Below are positions 16,568 through 26,230 of a DNA stretch of 64,000 nucleotides, one piece after another. Source of the stretch: Deltaproteobacteria bacterium (GTDB taxonomy: Bacteria; JAEEML01); NCBI GenBank assembly GCA_016283195.1, contig JAEEML010000167.1, forward strand, positions 3,972 through 67,971. The letters are read 5' to 3'. The stretch's first letter is position 1. Every line of letters starts with the position of its first letter. A program made the translations under genes and the position numbers. The notes under the pieces were generated by a model. That model did not search any database. It saw only the letters and a program-made list of their open reading frames with translations, and had not been told where the DNA came from.

Positions 16568-19372
16568 TTAAATATCTAAATTTAATACGAATTTAGCGTT
16601 TTGTTCAATAAACTCGCGCCGCGGTTCAACCGAATCGCCCATGAGCAAATTGAAGGTGTGGTCGGCCTCAATGGCATCCTCGATGGTCACCTGTAACATG
16701 GTGCGGTTTTCCGGATCCATGGTGGTTTCTTTGAGTTGCTCGGGGCTCATTTCACCAAGACCTTTATAGCGCGAAATTTTTTGGGCGGCAGTTACTTGCA
16801 AAACAGCAAAATCGAGAGCATCAGAGATGCGGGTAAACTGGGCTGTAGCAAAATTGGCTTTGGCTCCATCGGCCAGTTCCAGGCGCAGTTCATGATCTTT
16901 AAATACCTGTAAATTCTCATTTAAATCCAAAAGATCGGAAAACTCCGGGCTGTGGAAGAAATGGTAGCCCATGTGGCACTCGCGGCGGATGCCGTCTTCT
17001 TCCAGATAAACCATGGCTTCCAGGCAGTTGTGCTCTTCATCTTGAGAAATCTTAAAATCAGCTTGCAAGTTGGGGTAGAAAGTGGCCAGATAATCACTGA
17101 TAGCCGCTACCATTTCTTCACTGATATCGCGCAGTTGGTGCTCTTTATCCTGGATATAGAGAATGCCTTCCAAAACGCGCTTATCCAAAAAGTGATCCAT
17201 CTTTTGCAAGCGGCTGGAAATGCTGTTGTAGGTGTTAAATAGCTGCAATAACTCATCTTTTTCATATAATTCCTGGCCTGTGGTGCCAAGAACGCGAATG
17301 TTGTAAGTGTGGGCAGCTTTATGCCAGAGCATACGGTCGCGCTCGGCCTCATCCTTAAAATAGATGCAATCCTCCACCTCTTTGGTTTTGCCGTTTGGTA
17401 ATTTTATCTTTTTGGTGCCGTAACTCACCTTAAAGAGCGGCGGCTGAGCAATATAAATATGGCCGGCATTGATGAGCTCCGGCATTTGGCGGAAGAAGAA
17501 AGTTAAAAGTAAGGTTCTGATGTGGCTGCCATCGACATCGGCATCGGTCATAATAACTATTTTATTATAGCGTAACTTGCTGATATCAAAGCCGTCCATG
17601 CCATCTATTTCGGTGCCGATCCCGGTGCCTATAGCTTTAATCAGCACCTTGATTTCGGCAGAGGTAAGTACGCGATCAATGCGGGCTTTTTCCACATTGA
17701 GAATTTTGCCGCGCAGCGGTAACACGGCCTGATTATAGGAGTTTCGCCCGTTGATAGCCGAGCCGCCGGCGGAGAGACCCTCAACCAGAAAGAGCTCACA
17801 TTCTTCGGGGTTTTTACTGCGACAATCAGTGAGCTTGCCGGGTAAATCGGCATCATCAAGGTAATTTTTGCGCTGAGCGCGGGCCAGCTCGCGGGCTTTG
17901 CGCACTGTCTCACGCACTTCGGCCGCTTTTTTGGATTTCTCGATAATCGGTGCGGCCACATCGGGGTGCTCGTGGAAATACTCACCAAGATTTTTAGAAA
18001 TAACATCAGAGACAATCTTTTGAATTTCCGACGAAATCAGCTTATCTTTAGTTTGTGAGCTGAATTTTGGATCCGGCATTTTGACGCTCAAAACGCAAAC
18101 CAAACCTTCGCGCACGTCTTCATTTTTGATCTCAATAGTATTGCCGGCGCTCTTTTTGGCATTAAATTTTTTGGTGGCTTTAGCCTTAATATCTTCCTTG
18201 GCCTCCTTAATGTAGGAGGTGAAGACATTGGTGAGAGCCATTCTGAGGCCGGTTAAATGGGTACCGCCGTCTTTATTGCGGATATTATTGGTATAAACCG
18301 GCGTATTCTCCATGCCGGAGCTGTAGCCGTCGTTCCATTGGAGGCAGGCTTCGACAATAACGCCGTCGTCATTTTTCTCATAAATATAAATAGGTTCGGC
18401 ATTTAAAACGGTGCGGTTTTCGTTCATGTGTTTGACATATTCGCGAATGCCGCCTTCAAAGCAATAAACCTCGGTTTCGCCGTTGGGATCGCGCTCGTCG
18501 GTAAAGGTGATTTTTACACCGGCATTGAGATAGGCCAGTTGACGTAAACGGCCCATAAGTATGCGGCTTTTAAATACATTTTCGCCGGCTTTGGCTTCAT
18601 CTATTTTATCTATGGAAACCTTTTCCAGCTTTTCCTCGGCTGTTTCGGCTGCCGCATCCTGGTCGGCGCCTGTAGCTGCTTCCGCTGCTCCTTCTGCGTT
18701 TTGGGAAGAGGCAGCTTCTATGGCTGGGGCGTCGTCATCATCTTCGTCCTCGCCGTAATCGGGCACAAATTTAAAATCGCCTTTTTGATCCGGCGGCACA
18801 AACACGGTGCGGTCCGGTTTAAAGGTGACTTTGGTTCCCGTGCGCGTGGTGGTGCCGATCTCGGCAATGGGGGCCAGCGGTTCGCCGCGCGAATATTCCT
18901 GGCGATAAACTTTACCGTTTCTATAAATCTCCAGAATGAGCTGCTCGCTTAAAGCATTGACAACCGAAACGCCAACGCCATGTAAGCCACCGGAAACTTT
19001 ATAAGAACTGTGGTCGAATTTACCACCGGCATGGAGCACGGTCATAATGACTTCGGCGGCGCTTCTGTGTTCTTCCGGGTGCATATCAACAGGGATACCG
19101 CGCCCGTTATCTTCAACGGTGACGGAATCATTATTATGAATAGTTACGTCTATTTGCGTACAGTAACCGGCAATGGCTTCATCTATGGAGTTATCGACAA
19201 CTTCATAGACCATGTGGTGCAAGCCGGTGCCGTCATCGGTGTCGCCGATGTACATACCAGGACGTTTTCTAACTGCCTCTAATCCTTTGAGAACTTTAAT
19301 TTGATCGGCCTTGTATTCGCGGGCGCCAATCTCCTGTTTGGATAAGTTTTCTTCGTTTAATGCGTCACTCAT
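16568..19372 (-). CDS. gyrB: DNA gyrase subunit B with unusual insertion
   Basis: 934 residues, longer than the usual 640-810. The ATPase domain has EVVDNSIDEA, EDNGRGIPVD and GGLHGVGVSVVNALS. The TOPRIM domain has the metal triad in MTDADVDGSHIRTLL. The roughly 170-residue Gram-negative insert and the C-terminal YKGLGEMSPEQLKETTM follow. Two oddities: residues about 193-268 are an acidic, alanine-rich insertion (DEDDDDAP and EGAAEAATGADQDAAAETAE) in the transducer domain before RILMGRLRQLAYLN, and the near-universal EGDSAGG is EGLSAGG here (Leu codon CTC). The activity is supercoiling with GyrA, which is not in the window. It is the first gene of gyrB-fabH-rpiB. Confidence 0.95.
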   Translation of the reverse strand: MSDALNEENLSKQEIGAREYKADQIKVLKGLEAVRKRPGMYIGDTDDGTGLHHMVYEVVDNSIDEAIAGYCTQIDVTIHNNDSVTVEDNGRGIPVDMHPEEHRSAAEVIMTVLHAGGKFDHSSYKVSGGLHGVGVSVVNALSEQLILEIYRNGKVYRQEYSRGEPLAPIAEIGTTTRTGTKVTFKPDRTVFVPPDQKGDFKFVPDYGEDEDDDDAPAIEAASSQNAEGAAEAATGADQDAAAETAEEKLEKVSIDKIDEAKAGENVFKSRILMGRLRQLAYLNAGVKITFTDERDPNGETEVYCFEGGIREYVKHMNENRTVLNAEPIYIYEKNDDGVIVEACLQWNDGYSSGMENTPVYTNNIRNKDGGTHLTGLRMALTNVFTSYIKEAKEDIKAKATKKFNAKKSAGNTIEIKNEDVREGLVCVLSVKMPDPKFSSQTKDKLISSEIQKIVSDVISKNLGEYFHEHPDVAAPIIEKSKKAAEVRETVRKARELARAQRKNYLDDADLPGKLTDCRSKNPEECELFLVEGLSAGGSAINGRNSYNQAVLPLRGKILNVEKARIDRVLTSAEIKVLIKAIGTGIGTEIDGMDGFDISKLRYNKIVIMTDADVDGSHIRTLLLTFFFRQMPELINAGHIYIAQPPLFKVSYGTKKIKLPNGKTKEVEDCIYFKDEAERDRMLWHKAAHTYNIRVLGTTGQELYEKDELLQLFNTYNSISSRLQKMDHFLDKRVLEGILYIQDKEHQLRDISEEMVAAISDYLATFYPNLQADFKISQDEEHNCLEAMVYLEEDGIRRECHMGYHFFHSPEFSDLLDLNENLQVFKDHELRLELADGAKANFATAQFTRISDALDFAVLQVTAAQKISRYKGLGEMSPEQLKETTMDPENRTMLQVTIEDAIEADHTFNLLMGDSVEPRREFIEQNAKFVLNLDI

Positions 19373-19476
19373 TATAAATTTTCCCTCGTAAACTTGCCCG
19401 TTTTACAAATCGGGCCGCCCCTTCTTATCACAGAGAAAGAAATAAACCAATAGGCAAAAAATATTTATTAATTCGG

Positions 19477-20571
19477 TTAATTATGGGCTAATGCCAAATA
19501 ATGGCTTTTTATTTTTTCCAAATCTTCCTCACTGTTTTTGAGAATTATTACCTTGTGCGGTGCATAATTATGGCCAAAGCGCTCCGGATCGCCGCGCACA
19601 AAAAGCCCGATTGTGGGCGTGCCGCTGGCGATGGCCAGGTGCATTGGGCCGGTATCGCCGGAAATAATTAATTTTGCTTTGGCCATCAAATAGTAGAGCT
19701 CATCAACATTGGTGGGCGGAGCAACAGCCACATATTGACTGCCGTTTGGCAGTGCTGCCAGAGCCAAACTCTTTTCCGCCGGCCCCCAGGTGAGCAATGT
19801 CTTTTCTTGCTCCTCCTCAAAAAATTCAGCCAGTTGGCTAATAAAATCCGTGCTTATAAAGCGGTCTTTGGTGCCGGCGCCCATGTTGATAATCACGCCC
19901 GGAGGATTTTTCAGCCAGGCGGCAATATCCGGTGATACTGCGCTTGAATCTATAGTTGGATAGTAACTAAGCGCCGGTATTTCTTGCGGATTTACACCAA
20001 TTGGTGCTAAAAGCCAGGGGTACTCACGCATTTCAGACTTTATTTCCGGCGGAATAATTACCGGCGAGGTGTAATAGCTGTCAAAGGGCTCTTTACTTAC
20101 GCCGATGGTATATTTGGCCCCCACAAAACGGGTGAGCAGGGCATGGGTTAAAGATTTACCCCGGGGGTGGGAGCAGTCTATAGCCAGGTCAAAATGCGCT
20201 TTTCTGAGGTGCATGAGCATACGCGGCCAGCCGTAGGGCGACCAAAAAGCCCATTTTCTAAAACCGTAAGCTTTATCAATGAGCGGGTGTTTTTCCAGGC
20301 GCGGTACCATTTTAGCTGCTGCGCAATAGGTTATCTCCGCCTGTGGCAGCCTTTGGCGCAAAAGAGTTAAAAATGGCGAGAGCAAAATAAAATTACCCAG
20401 GCGGTCATCAATTTTAAAAATGAGGACCCGCTTTATTTCCGCTGGCGGAATTTGGGAATATTTTTTCCTGGTGCCAAAAAGGGCGGCCAGAGCGCCACTT
20501 AAAAAACGGCGCCCCAAGCGCTCAAATTTTTTGATAAAAAGACGAAATGCACTGTCACTTTTGCGCCGCAT
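19477..20571 (-). CDS. Glycosyltransferase family 9 (heptosyltransferase-like)
   Basis: 364 residues from the ATG at 20571, which overlaps the rlmN stop as TAATG and has AGGA upstream; a TTG five codons earlier is less likely. After a basic N-terminal segment, VLIFKIDDRLGNFILLSPFL begins the first Rossmann lobe, and SGDTGPMHLAIASGTPTIGLF is the family's donor-site block (DTGxMHxA). Relatives add heptose to the lipopolysaccharide inner core at the cytoplasmic face of the inner membrane. The gene is coupled to rlmN, a housekeeping gene, so the context does not specify the acceptor. Confidence 0.88.
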   Translation of the reverse strand: MRRKSDSAFRLFIKKFERLGRRFLSGALAALFGTRKKYSQIPPAEIKRVLIFKIDDRLGNFILLSPFLTLLRQRLPQAEITYCAAAKMVPRLEKHPLIDKAYGFRKWAFWSPYGWPRMLMHLRKAHFDLAIDCSHPRGKSLTHALLTRFVGAKYTIGVSKEPFDSYYTSPVIIPPEIKSEMREYPWLLAPIGVNPQEIPALSYYPTIDSSAVSPDIAAWLKNPPGVIINMGAGTKDRFISTDFISQLAEFFEEEQEKTLLTWGPAEKSLALAALPNGSQYVAVAPPTNVDELYYLMAKAKLIISGDTGPMHLAIASGTPTIGLFVRGDPERFGHNYAPHKVIILKNSEEDLEKIKSHYLALAHN

Positions 20572-21656
20572 TATTCTTCCTGACAATTTGCCGCATCATC
20601 AAAAGCGCCAAGCATCCCGCAGGCGGCATGAGCTTCTAAGCCGCGCGGTTGGCGCACAATCACGGTGTAACCGGCATCCATGAGTGTTTGCTGAAAAATC
20701 TCCACCTGCTTTGGAGTAGAGGGCCGGTAGATAGTAGCTTCATGCGGATTTAGGCGGATGAGGTTGATTTTTACCGGAATCCCGCGCAATAAATCGGCCA
20801 CCCGCCTGGCATCCTGAACTGTGTCGTTTACGCCGTTTAGCAAAACATATTCAATAGTTATTCGGCGACGATTAGGCAAGGGATAGCGGCGCAAAAGAGC
20901 AACTAAATCTTTTAGCGGATAGCGCTTGTTAATGGGCATAACTTGCGAACGTTCTTCGTCAAACGAGGCATTTAGCGAAATGGCCAGCTGAAATGGAGTA
21001 TTACTAAGGCGCTCGATGCCGGGTAAAATGCCGGCCGAGGAAATGGTAATACGGCGGCTGGAAATATCTAATCCTTTTTGTTCATTAAATAAATAAGCAG
21101 CGCGGCGCACATTTTCTTCATTGAGCATCGGCTCGCCCATGCCCATGAAAACAATGTTGGTTACTTTGCCTTCAGCAGCGGTTTTGGGAAAGTTTAAATC
21201 GCGCCAAATAGCCCAATATTGGCCTATAAATTCAGATACTTCAAGATTTTGCCCGGCACCTAGTGAAGCAGTGTAGCAAAAACGGCAGCCTAAAGGACAG
21301 CCGCTTTGAGAGGAGATGCACAGGGTGTTGGTTTTTGAACCGGCCACCGCCGGGATATAAACGGCTTCAAAACCGCGCTGGTTCTTTACAAATTGGTATT
21401 TTGTTGTGCCGTCAGGTGCCTGCTCTTTATGAGTAAAAGCGGGGAGGGGACAAGGCAGAATATCAGCCAATAATTTACGCATATCCTTTGGTAAATTAAG
21501 CATTTCTTCATAACTTGCCACGCCTTTTTTATACCACCATTCAAAAAGCTGACCGGCGCGGTAAGCCGGGAAGTCATGGGCAGCTAAAAAATCTTTTAAT
21601 TCTTCATAACTGTACGAAAAAGGGTGCCTTTGGGCTTCGATATCGTTTGGGTACAT
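20571..21656 (-). CDS. rlmN: 23S rRNA/tRNA adenine-C2 methyltransferase RlmN
   Basis: 361 residues. It is a radical SAM enzyme that methylates A2503 of 23S rRNA and A37 of some tRNAs. The cluster motif is SGCPLGCRFCYTA (CxxxCxxC). GMGEPMLN is the family GEP block, and the methyl-carrying cysteine lies near the C-terminus in EAHAACGMLGAF. It heads a two-gene unit with the glycosyltransferase. The start follows the AT-rich gap shared with the divergent gene at 21845. Confidence 0.95.
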   Translation of the reverse strand: MYPNDIEAQRHPFSYSYEELKDFLAAHDFPAYRAGQLFEWWYKKGVASYEEMLNLPKDMRKLLADILPCPLPAFTHKEQAPDGTTKYQFVKNQRGFEAVYIPAVAGSKTNTLCISSQSGCPLGCRFCYTASLGAGQNLEVSEFIGQYWAIWRDLNFPKTAAEGKVTNIVFMGMGEPMLNEENVRRAAYLFNEQKGLDISSRRITISSAGILPGIERLSNTPFQLAISLNASFDEERSQVMPINKRYPLKDLVALLRRYPLPNRRRITIEYVLLNGVNDTVQDARRVADLLRGIPVKINLIRLNPHEATIYRPSTPKQVEIFQQTLMDAGYTVIVRQPRGLEAHAACGMLGAFDDAANCQEE

Positions 21657-21697
21657 AATTTTTTTGTAACCTCATAGCAATTAAAACAAGCAATAAA

Positions 21698-21726
21698 TTG
21701 ACAAACCTTGCTCTATAAGGATAGAT
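21698..21726 (+). promoter_or_regulatory. Candidate promoter of the zinc-ribbon/TonB-like gene
   Basis: A consensus TTGACA (21698-21703) is followed after 17 bases by ATAGAT (21721-21726). The -10 is only moderate. It lies 118 bases upstream of the start at 21845. Confidence 0.4.
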
Positions 21727-21844
21727 AGTAGCAGTTTGTGCGCATTCCGGCCTCCACTGGAATCACCAGGGACAAAGTGCGCCAAAGGCTAGTCGCATAA
21801 GCTGTTTTTGTCAATAAGACGCTGTATGAAGAGGTGTTAGAACA

Positions 21845-23344
21845 ATGAGAGTCGTATGTGAAGAATGCAATGCCCAGTATCAAGTTGCCGATGAAAAAAT
21901 TGGCGAGCACGGTGCAAAAATTACCTGCAAAAAATGCGGGCACACCATAATTGTTAAGCCGACTTCCGGTGAAGCCGGTGATGATCTTTCTTTTACCGAT
22001 GCCACAGAGGCGGATGCCGGTGAAGCAGCAAGTGAAGCCGCTCCTGCGGGTGAATGGTATGCTTCTCTGCTTAATAATCAGCAGGTTGGCCCCATTACAA
22101 TTGAAGAACTTGAAGCCCACTGGGACACCATGGAACTAAATGATGATTCCTTGTGCTGGAAAGCCGGTATGGGTGATTGGATGCCCTTGGCCGAGATTCC
22201 GGAACTGGCTTTTCTGGTTATTCGTAAACCGCATCCCAAGGCCAGTGCCGAAAGTGCTCCGGCGGCCGCCGCACCGGCAGCTGCCGCGCAGTCTGGTGAG
22301 TGGGAGAGTGGCTTTTCAGCTCCCGCCGGCGGTGACAATGTTGATTGGAAACCTTCTGGCGCTTCTGATTTAGCCTCTTTGGTGAAAGAAGAAGTTGAAG
22401 CCTCAAAACGCGCCGAGGAAGAAGCGAAAAAGGCGGCTGAGGCCGCAGCTACACCGGCGGCTCCTGCCGGTCTTGCCGGTCTCTTTGGTGAGGGCGGCGG
22501 TGAAGGTGAAGCAGCTGCAGCTGCCGGTAACAGTGCCGCAGACCCCTTTGCCGCTCCGGCCAATGACCCCTTTGCTCAAAAGCCGCAATCGGCTCAGGCT
22601 TATAATAATTACGGCGGCTATCCACCGCCCAGCTCCGGCGGCAATAAAGGGCTGATGATTGTCATTATTGTTCTCCTGGTGGCTGTTTTGGGCGGCGTTG
22701 GCTTTGTTTATTGGAATTCTACCCAAAAACCGGCTACTCCGGCTACTCCGCCGCAGACCGTGGCTCAGGCTCCGGCTCAACCTGCTGCCCAGCCGGCTCA
22801 GCCAGCTCCGACTCAGCCGGCGGCTGCTCAGCCCGTTCCGGCTCCGGCTGATACCCAAGCTGCTGCTCCTGTCGCCGACAAACAGCATGATACTGCCAAA
22901 GACAAATCAAGCACTAAGACAACTACCAAGACAACGACCAAAAAAGATCCCAAGCCGGCAACCAGAGAAAAAGAGAATAAGCCGGCTCCTGCTCCGGTTA
23001 AAGAGAATAAGCCGGCTCCTGCTCCTGCCGCTGCTTCCTGTGATAAACAAAGGCCTGAAGGTGCAGATATTCAAAACGTGGTTAAAGCTAAATTGCCTGT
23101 GGCTCTTAAGTCTTGTTTGCCGGCGGCCAAACAGCGCGGCGAAATCAGCTCTGCCTTCACTCTGGATATTGGCTTTACCGTTGAAAAGAGCGGCAAACTG
23201 AGCTCTCCGCAAGTTCGCCCGGCAGATATAGCCTCCACCGGTTTTGCCGAGTGTTTAAAGAATCAAATGCGCACCTGGCGCTTCCCCTCCTTCTGTGAAG
23301 GCAGCGCCGTTCCGGTTAAATCCATCAAAGTACCGATCAAGTAA
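21845..23344 (+). CDS. Zinc-ribbon + GYF-like + TonB-like C-terminal membrane protein
   Basis: 499 residues with a modular layout. Residues 1-38 are an MJ0042-type zinc ribbon (C5, C8, C28, C31 in VVCEECNAQY and ITCKKCGHT). About 64-112 is a GYF_2-like module (WYASLLNNQQVGPITIEEL and ending MGDWMPLAEIP). Then comes a long Ala/Pro/Glu linker, one membrane helix at about 275-296 (LMIVIIVLLVAVLGGVGFVY) and another Pro/Ala/Lys-rich stretch. The end is an AgmX/TonB-like domain with paired cysteines (SCLPAAKQRGEISSAFTLDI). This layout is typical of Myxococcota proteins tied to gliding or energy transduction; topology puts the zinc ribbon inside and the C-terminus in the periplasm. Specific function unknown. 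Confidence 0.75.
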   Translation: MRVVCEECNAQYQVADEKIGEHGAKITCKKCGHTIIVKPTSGEAGDDLSFTDATEADAGEAASEAAPAGEWYASLLNNQQVGPITIEELEAHWDTMELNDDSLCWKAGMGDWMPLAEIPELAFLVIRKPHPKASAESAPAAAAPAAAAQSGEWESGFSAPAGGDNVDWKPSGASDLASLVKEEVEASKRAEEEAKKAAEAAATPAAPAGLAGLFGEGGGEGEAAAAAGNSAADPFAAPANDPFAQKPQSAQAYNNYGGYPPPSSGGNKGLMIVIIVLLVAVLGGVGFVYWNSTQKPATPATPPQTVAQAPAQPAAQPAQPAPTQPAAAQPVPAPADTQAAAPVADKQHDTAKDKSSTKTTTKTTTKKDPKPATREKENKPAPAPVKENKPAPAPAAASCDKQRPEGADIQNVVKAKLPVALKSCLPAAKQRGEISSAFTLDIGFTVEKSGKLSSPQVRPADIASTGFAECLKNQMRTWRFPSFCEGSAVPVKSIKVPIK

Positions 23345-23419
23345 TAACTATAGCCTTCTGCCTCTCCCACTTTTCTCAAGATAATTCTTATTTAGCCAGT
23401 CTGCCAGGTAATTCGCTAG

Positions 23420-25039
23420 TTAGCCCAAATAGCCAAATCTTTTTAGTTGCGCCGTGATAGCAGCTTCCTGCTCTTTTGATGCTGCCGCACCGGCTAACTC
23501 CTGCCGCTGCGGCGGATCCATGGCAATATCCAGTAATTCGCCGATTTTTTTATAAAGATCGCTGGCAGCTATAGGCGCTATGGGGCCTATGGCTATGTCT
23601 TTATCATATATCCAGCAAATGCCGCCGCCGCGGTGGACGCCGGGCATACCAAAACCTTTCCCGGCAGCGCTTTTATTGTAGCTGAAAACCGGTCCGCCAG
23701 GGCTGGAAGGAGCGCAGGAAAGGCGGTAGCCGGCATTATCAATATTATATGGCAGGTAAAAATCGGGGCATGTGGAGGCAGGGGAGCCGGCAAGTTCCTC
23801 TTTAGCTATCGGAGGGCAGAAGGCTGGCTGGCCGGTTAGAGGATTTCGCACATCGGCCAAAAGCGCTTTTAGCCGCTCTTGCAACTTTGGTAGCTCCCGG
23901 CGCGTGACGCTGCCCACAGGATCGCGCCCGGCCAGGTTTATAAAGAGAGCTGGGGAAGCGTCTATCTCCTGGGCCCAAACTTGGGTGTTTTTAAAATCTA
24001 TGGGGCTCTTAGTAAAAGAAGAGGCCACAGCAGAGAGCAATTTGGGATTGAAATCCAGGCCGTAAGCGGCGATTTTTAGCGCCTCGGGAATTTTCCTAAG
24101 CACTTTTTCGGCCAGATTCAGCGGCGTTATTTTTGCGCCCTTAGCCGGTAGATATTTTAAAAGACCGGCCCTTTCCAGCAGATTATTGAGGTGCAAAACC
24201 GTGCCGTTGCTGCCGCCCATGCCGTGGTCCGAAAGAATAATAATTTTGGTCTCCTGGCCGACAAGTTCTAAAATTTTAGCAACAAAATTATCAAGCATTT
24301 TATATACTTGCGCTAGATGATCGCCGGCTGGCATTTTGGGCGGATGGAGCGGGGAATTTTGATCGCTAAGGTGCCAAAGGTGGTGGGCAGCTGTATCGGC
24401 TGTTTGCAGATGAAAAGCAAAAAGATCCCAATTTTTTTGCCGCAGAAGATGTGTAATTATGTGCTCTTTTTGCTTTAAATCATTTTTTAGCTTAAAGAGG
24501 AGCATTTGCGCCATAGCCGCACTGTTGCCAATAGGCAAAAACTCATTTACCACATTGTAATTCCATCCGCCTAATTTGTGAATATAATTGGCAAATTCTT
24601 TTGATGAAAAAGCATTTTCTCCGGCACTTTGCGTCCAGGGAGCATCAAAACCGCTAAGCATGGAAAGAGTTGGTGCCTTTTCGGCCGGGTAAGTGCCGGG
24701 AAAGCCAAGAGCGGCCACATTAAGGCCTCTATTTGCCAGCTGCTGGAAAATAGTTGGTACGCCGCGTTCCAGGGCTGTGCATGGCGTCAGCGTGTAGCTG
24801 TTATTTTTGCGCGATAGCAGGTCTATAAGGCCATGCTCGGCTGGCAAAAGGCCGGTAAAGTAACTGCTCCAGATAGCCGGGGAGACAGCCGGCAAAGTGG
24901 GTAAAAAGGTAGTATAAGCCGCTTTTTGCCTAAAAGCTGCCAGCACCGGGCAAAGGCCACTCGTAAAATATTTTTGCAAGAGGAGCGGATCCAGGCCGTC
25001 CAGGCCGATGATGAGCAGCTTAACTTTGGCTTTGGGCAA
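23420..25039 (-). CDS. Alkaline-phosphatase-superfamily phosphodiesterase/phosphohydrolase
   Basis: 539 residues. Metal ligands of the superfamily can be traced: IGLDGLDP near the N-terminus, LPAVSPAIWSS around the nucleophile position, HLQTADTAAHHLW in the middle, ILSDHGMGG and VHRGGG towards the end. Relatives hydrolyse phosphodiesters, pyrophosphates or phosphosugars. No signal peptide is evident, so it is probably cytosolic. The start is a TTG placed directly after the TAA of the preceding gene, with GGAGG seven bases before it; no ATG preserves the first strand (VKLLIIGLDG). It is the last gene of the minus-strand run from the methyltransferase at 27985. The substrate is unknown. Confidence 0.75.
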   Translation of the reverse strand: MPKAKVKLLIIGLDGLDPLLLQKYFTSGLCPVLAAFRQKAAYTTFLPTLPAVSPAIWSSYFTGLLPAEHGLIDLLSRKNNSYTLTPCTALERGVPTIFQQLANRGLNVAALGFPGTYPAEKAPTLSMLSGFDAPWTQSAGENAFSSKEFANYIHKLGGWNYNVVNEFLPIGNSAAMAQMLLFKLKNDLKQKEHIITHLLRQKNWDLFAFHLQTADTAAHHLWHLSDQNSPLHPPKMPAGDHLAQVYKMLDNFVAKILELVGQETKIIILSDHGMGGSNGTVLHLNNLLERAGLLKYLPAKGAKITPLNLAEKVLRKIPEALKIAAYGLDFNPKLLSAVASSFTKSPIDFKNTQVWAQEIDASPALFINLAGRDPVGSVTRRELPKLQERLKALLADVRNPLTGQPAFCPPIAKEELAGSPASTCPDFYLPYNIDNAGYRLSCAPSSPGGPVFSYNKSAAGKGFGMPGVHRGGGICWIYDKDIAIGPIAPIAASDLYKKIGELLDIAMDPPQRQELAGAAASKEQEAAITAQLKRFGYLG

Positions 25040-26173
25040 TTATCTGCCTCCGCGCCGGCCGGTAGAGTGCTGATTTGGCCTTTGATTGGGCCCGGAGCGG
25101 CGAGCACTGCCAGCGGAACGGCGAGAGTTGTTATCTGAGCGCCTGTTGTTGTTATCCCGGCTTTGCCGGCTGGCATATTGCGAGCGCCGGCCGCTACGTT
25201 CTTCTTGGCGTTTGCCCATTCCGCGCGGTGTTTCGCCGGCGCTATGCGAGCTTTGTCTTGCGCTTCTTGGCTCATCTTTGCGGCGCGGCTTATGCTCACT
25301 TTGGCTACTTGGGCCATTTTTATGCGCAGCGGAGAATGAGCGCGCTTCTTGGCCTGGAGCGGCGGTAAAGTGGCGCTTTGGTGCTCTTTTGCCGCCTTTA
25401 GCGAGGCCGTTTTTGGCAATTTCCTTGAGCTTTTCTACCTCGGCCGGTGCCAGATGGCGCCAGTGTCCGGGCTCTAAATCGTCTATAGTGAGATTGGCAT
25501 AAGCTACGCGGATGAGATGAATAACAAAATGGCCGATAGCCTGGCACATGCGCTTTACTTGGTGGTGCCGCCCCTCATGAATAGTAATTCTAAGCCAGGA
25601 GTTGCTGCTGCCAAGCTTGATTACTTCCACCTCGGCGGGGGCAGTGGCCGGTTCCAGGCCGCCGTTCATATCAGGCAGGCGTACTCCGCGGCGCAGGCGA
25701 TCTAGCTCTTCTTCGGTGGCCTGGCCTTTGATTTTCACCTCATAAACTTTGGGCACATTGTGGCGCGGATGCATGAGCATGTGGGCCAATTCGCCGTCGT
25801 TAGTGAGAATGAGCGCCCCTTCGGCGTCAAAATCGAGGCGGCCCACCGGGTAAAGGCGGGGCAGGTCGGCCGGGCCTTTGCCTTTGCCGGCTACCATGTC
25901 CAAAAGCTCCAGCACTGTGCGGCGGCCCAGGGGATCATCCACTGTGGTTACCACATTTTGCGGCTTATTTATGAGAATATAAACCTGCTGTTCGGAATTT
26001 AAGCGCCCATGCCCGCGTAGTTCAATAATATCTACCTCGGGATCGGCTTTGGTGCCCAAAGTAGTCACCACCTGACCGTTGACGGTTACCGCCCGGTCTA
26101 AAATAAGTTGTTCGGCATCGCGGCGAGAGCAAATCCCCGCAGCGGCTATAATCTTTTGTAATCTTTCTTGCAT
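25040..26173 (-). CDS. rluB: RsuA-family rRNA pseudouridine synthase (RluB-like) with long basic tail
   Basis: 377 residues from the ATG at 26173, which has GGGAG upstream; an ATG 27 bases earlier lacks a site. An S4 RNA-binding domain (RLQKIIAAAGICSRRDAEQL) is followed by the synthase domain with the catalytic Asp in YPVGRLDFDAEGALILTNDG. The closest well-known relative modifies U2605 of 23S rRNA. From about residue 245 on there is a 130-residue low-complexity tail rich in Arg, Ser, Asn and Gly (RRSGPNQRPNQHSTGRRGGR at the end), likely a disordered RNA-binding extension. The stop abuts the TTG start of the next gene. Confidence 0.88.
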   Translation of the reverse strand: MQERLQKIIAAAGICSRRDAEQLILDRAVTVNGQVVTTLGTKADPEVDIIELRGHGRLNSEQQVYILINKPQNVVTTVDDPLGRRTVLELLDMVAGKGKGPADLPRLYPVGRLDFDAEGALILTNDGELAHMLMHPRHNVPKVYEVKIKGQATEEELDRLRRGVRLPDMNGGLEPATAPAEVEVIKLGSSNSWLRITIHEGRHHQVKRMCQAIGHFVIHLIRVAYANLTIDDLEPGHWRHLAPAEVEKLKEIAKNGLAKGGKRAPKRHFTAAPGQEARSFSAAHKNGPSSQSEHKPRRKDEPRSARQSSHSAGETPRGMGKRQEERSGRRSQYASRQSRDNNNRRSDNNSRRSAGSARRSGPNQRPNQHSTGRRGGR

Positions 26174-26230
26174 AAAAAGCTCCCGGAGCCAGTGGCTCAC
26201 ATTTCCGGCGCAATATAGTCAATAATTTGT

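Noticed and set aside
22403-23212. Long Arg/Ser- and Leu-rich frames opposite or shifted in the zinc-ribbon gene
   Set aside because: They are shadows created by the Ala/Pro-rich codons of the 21845-23344 gene and have no ribosome sites.
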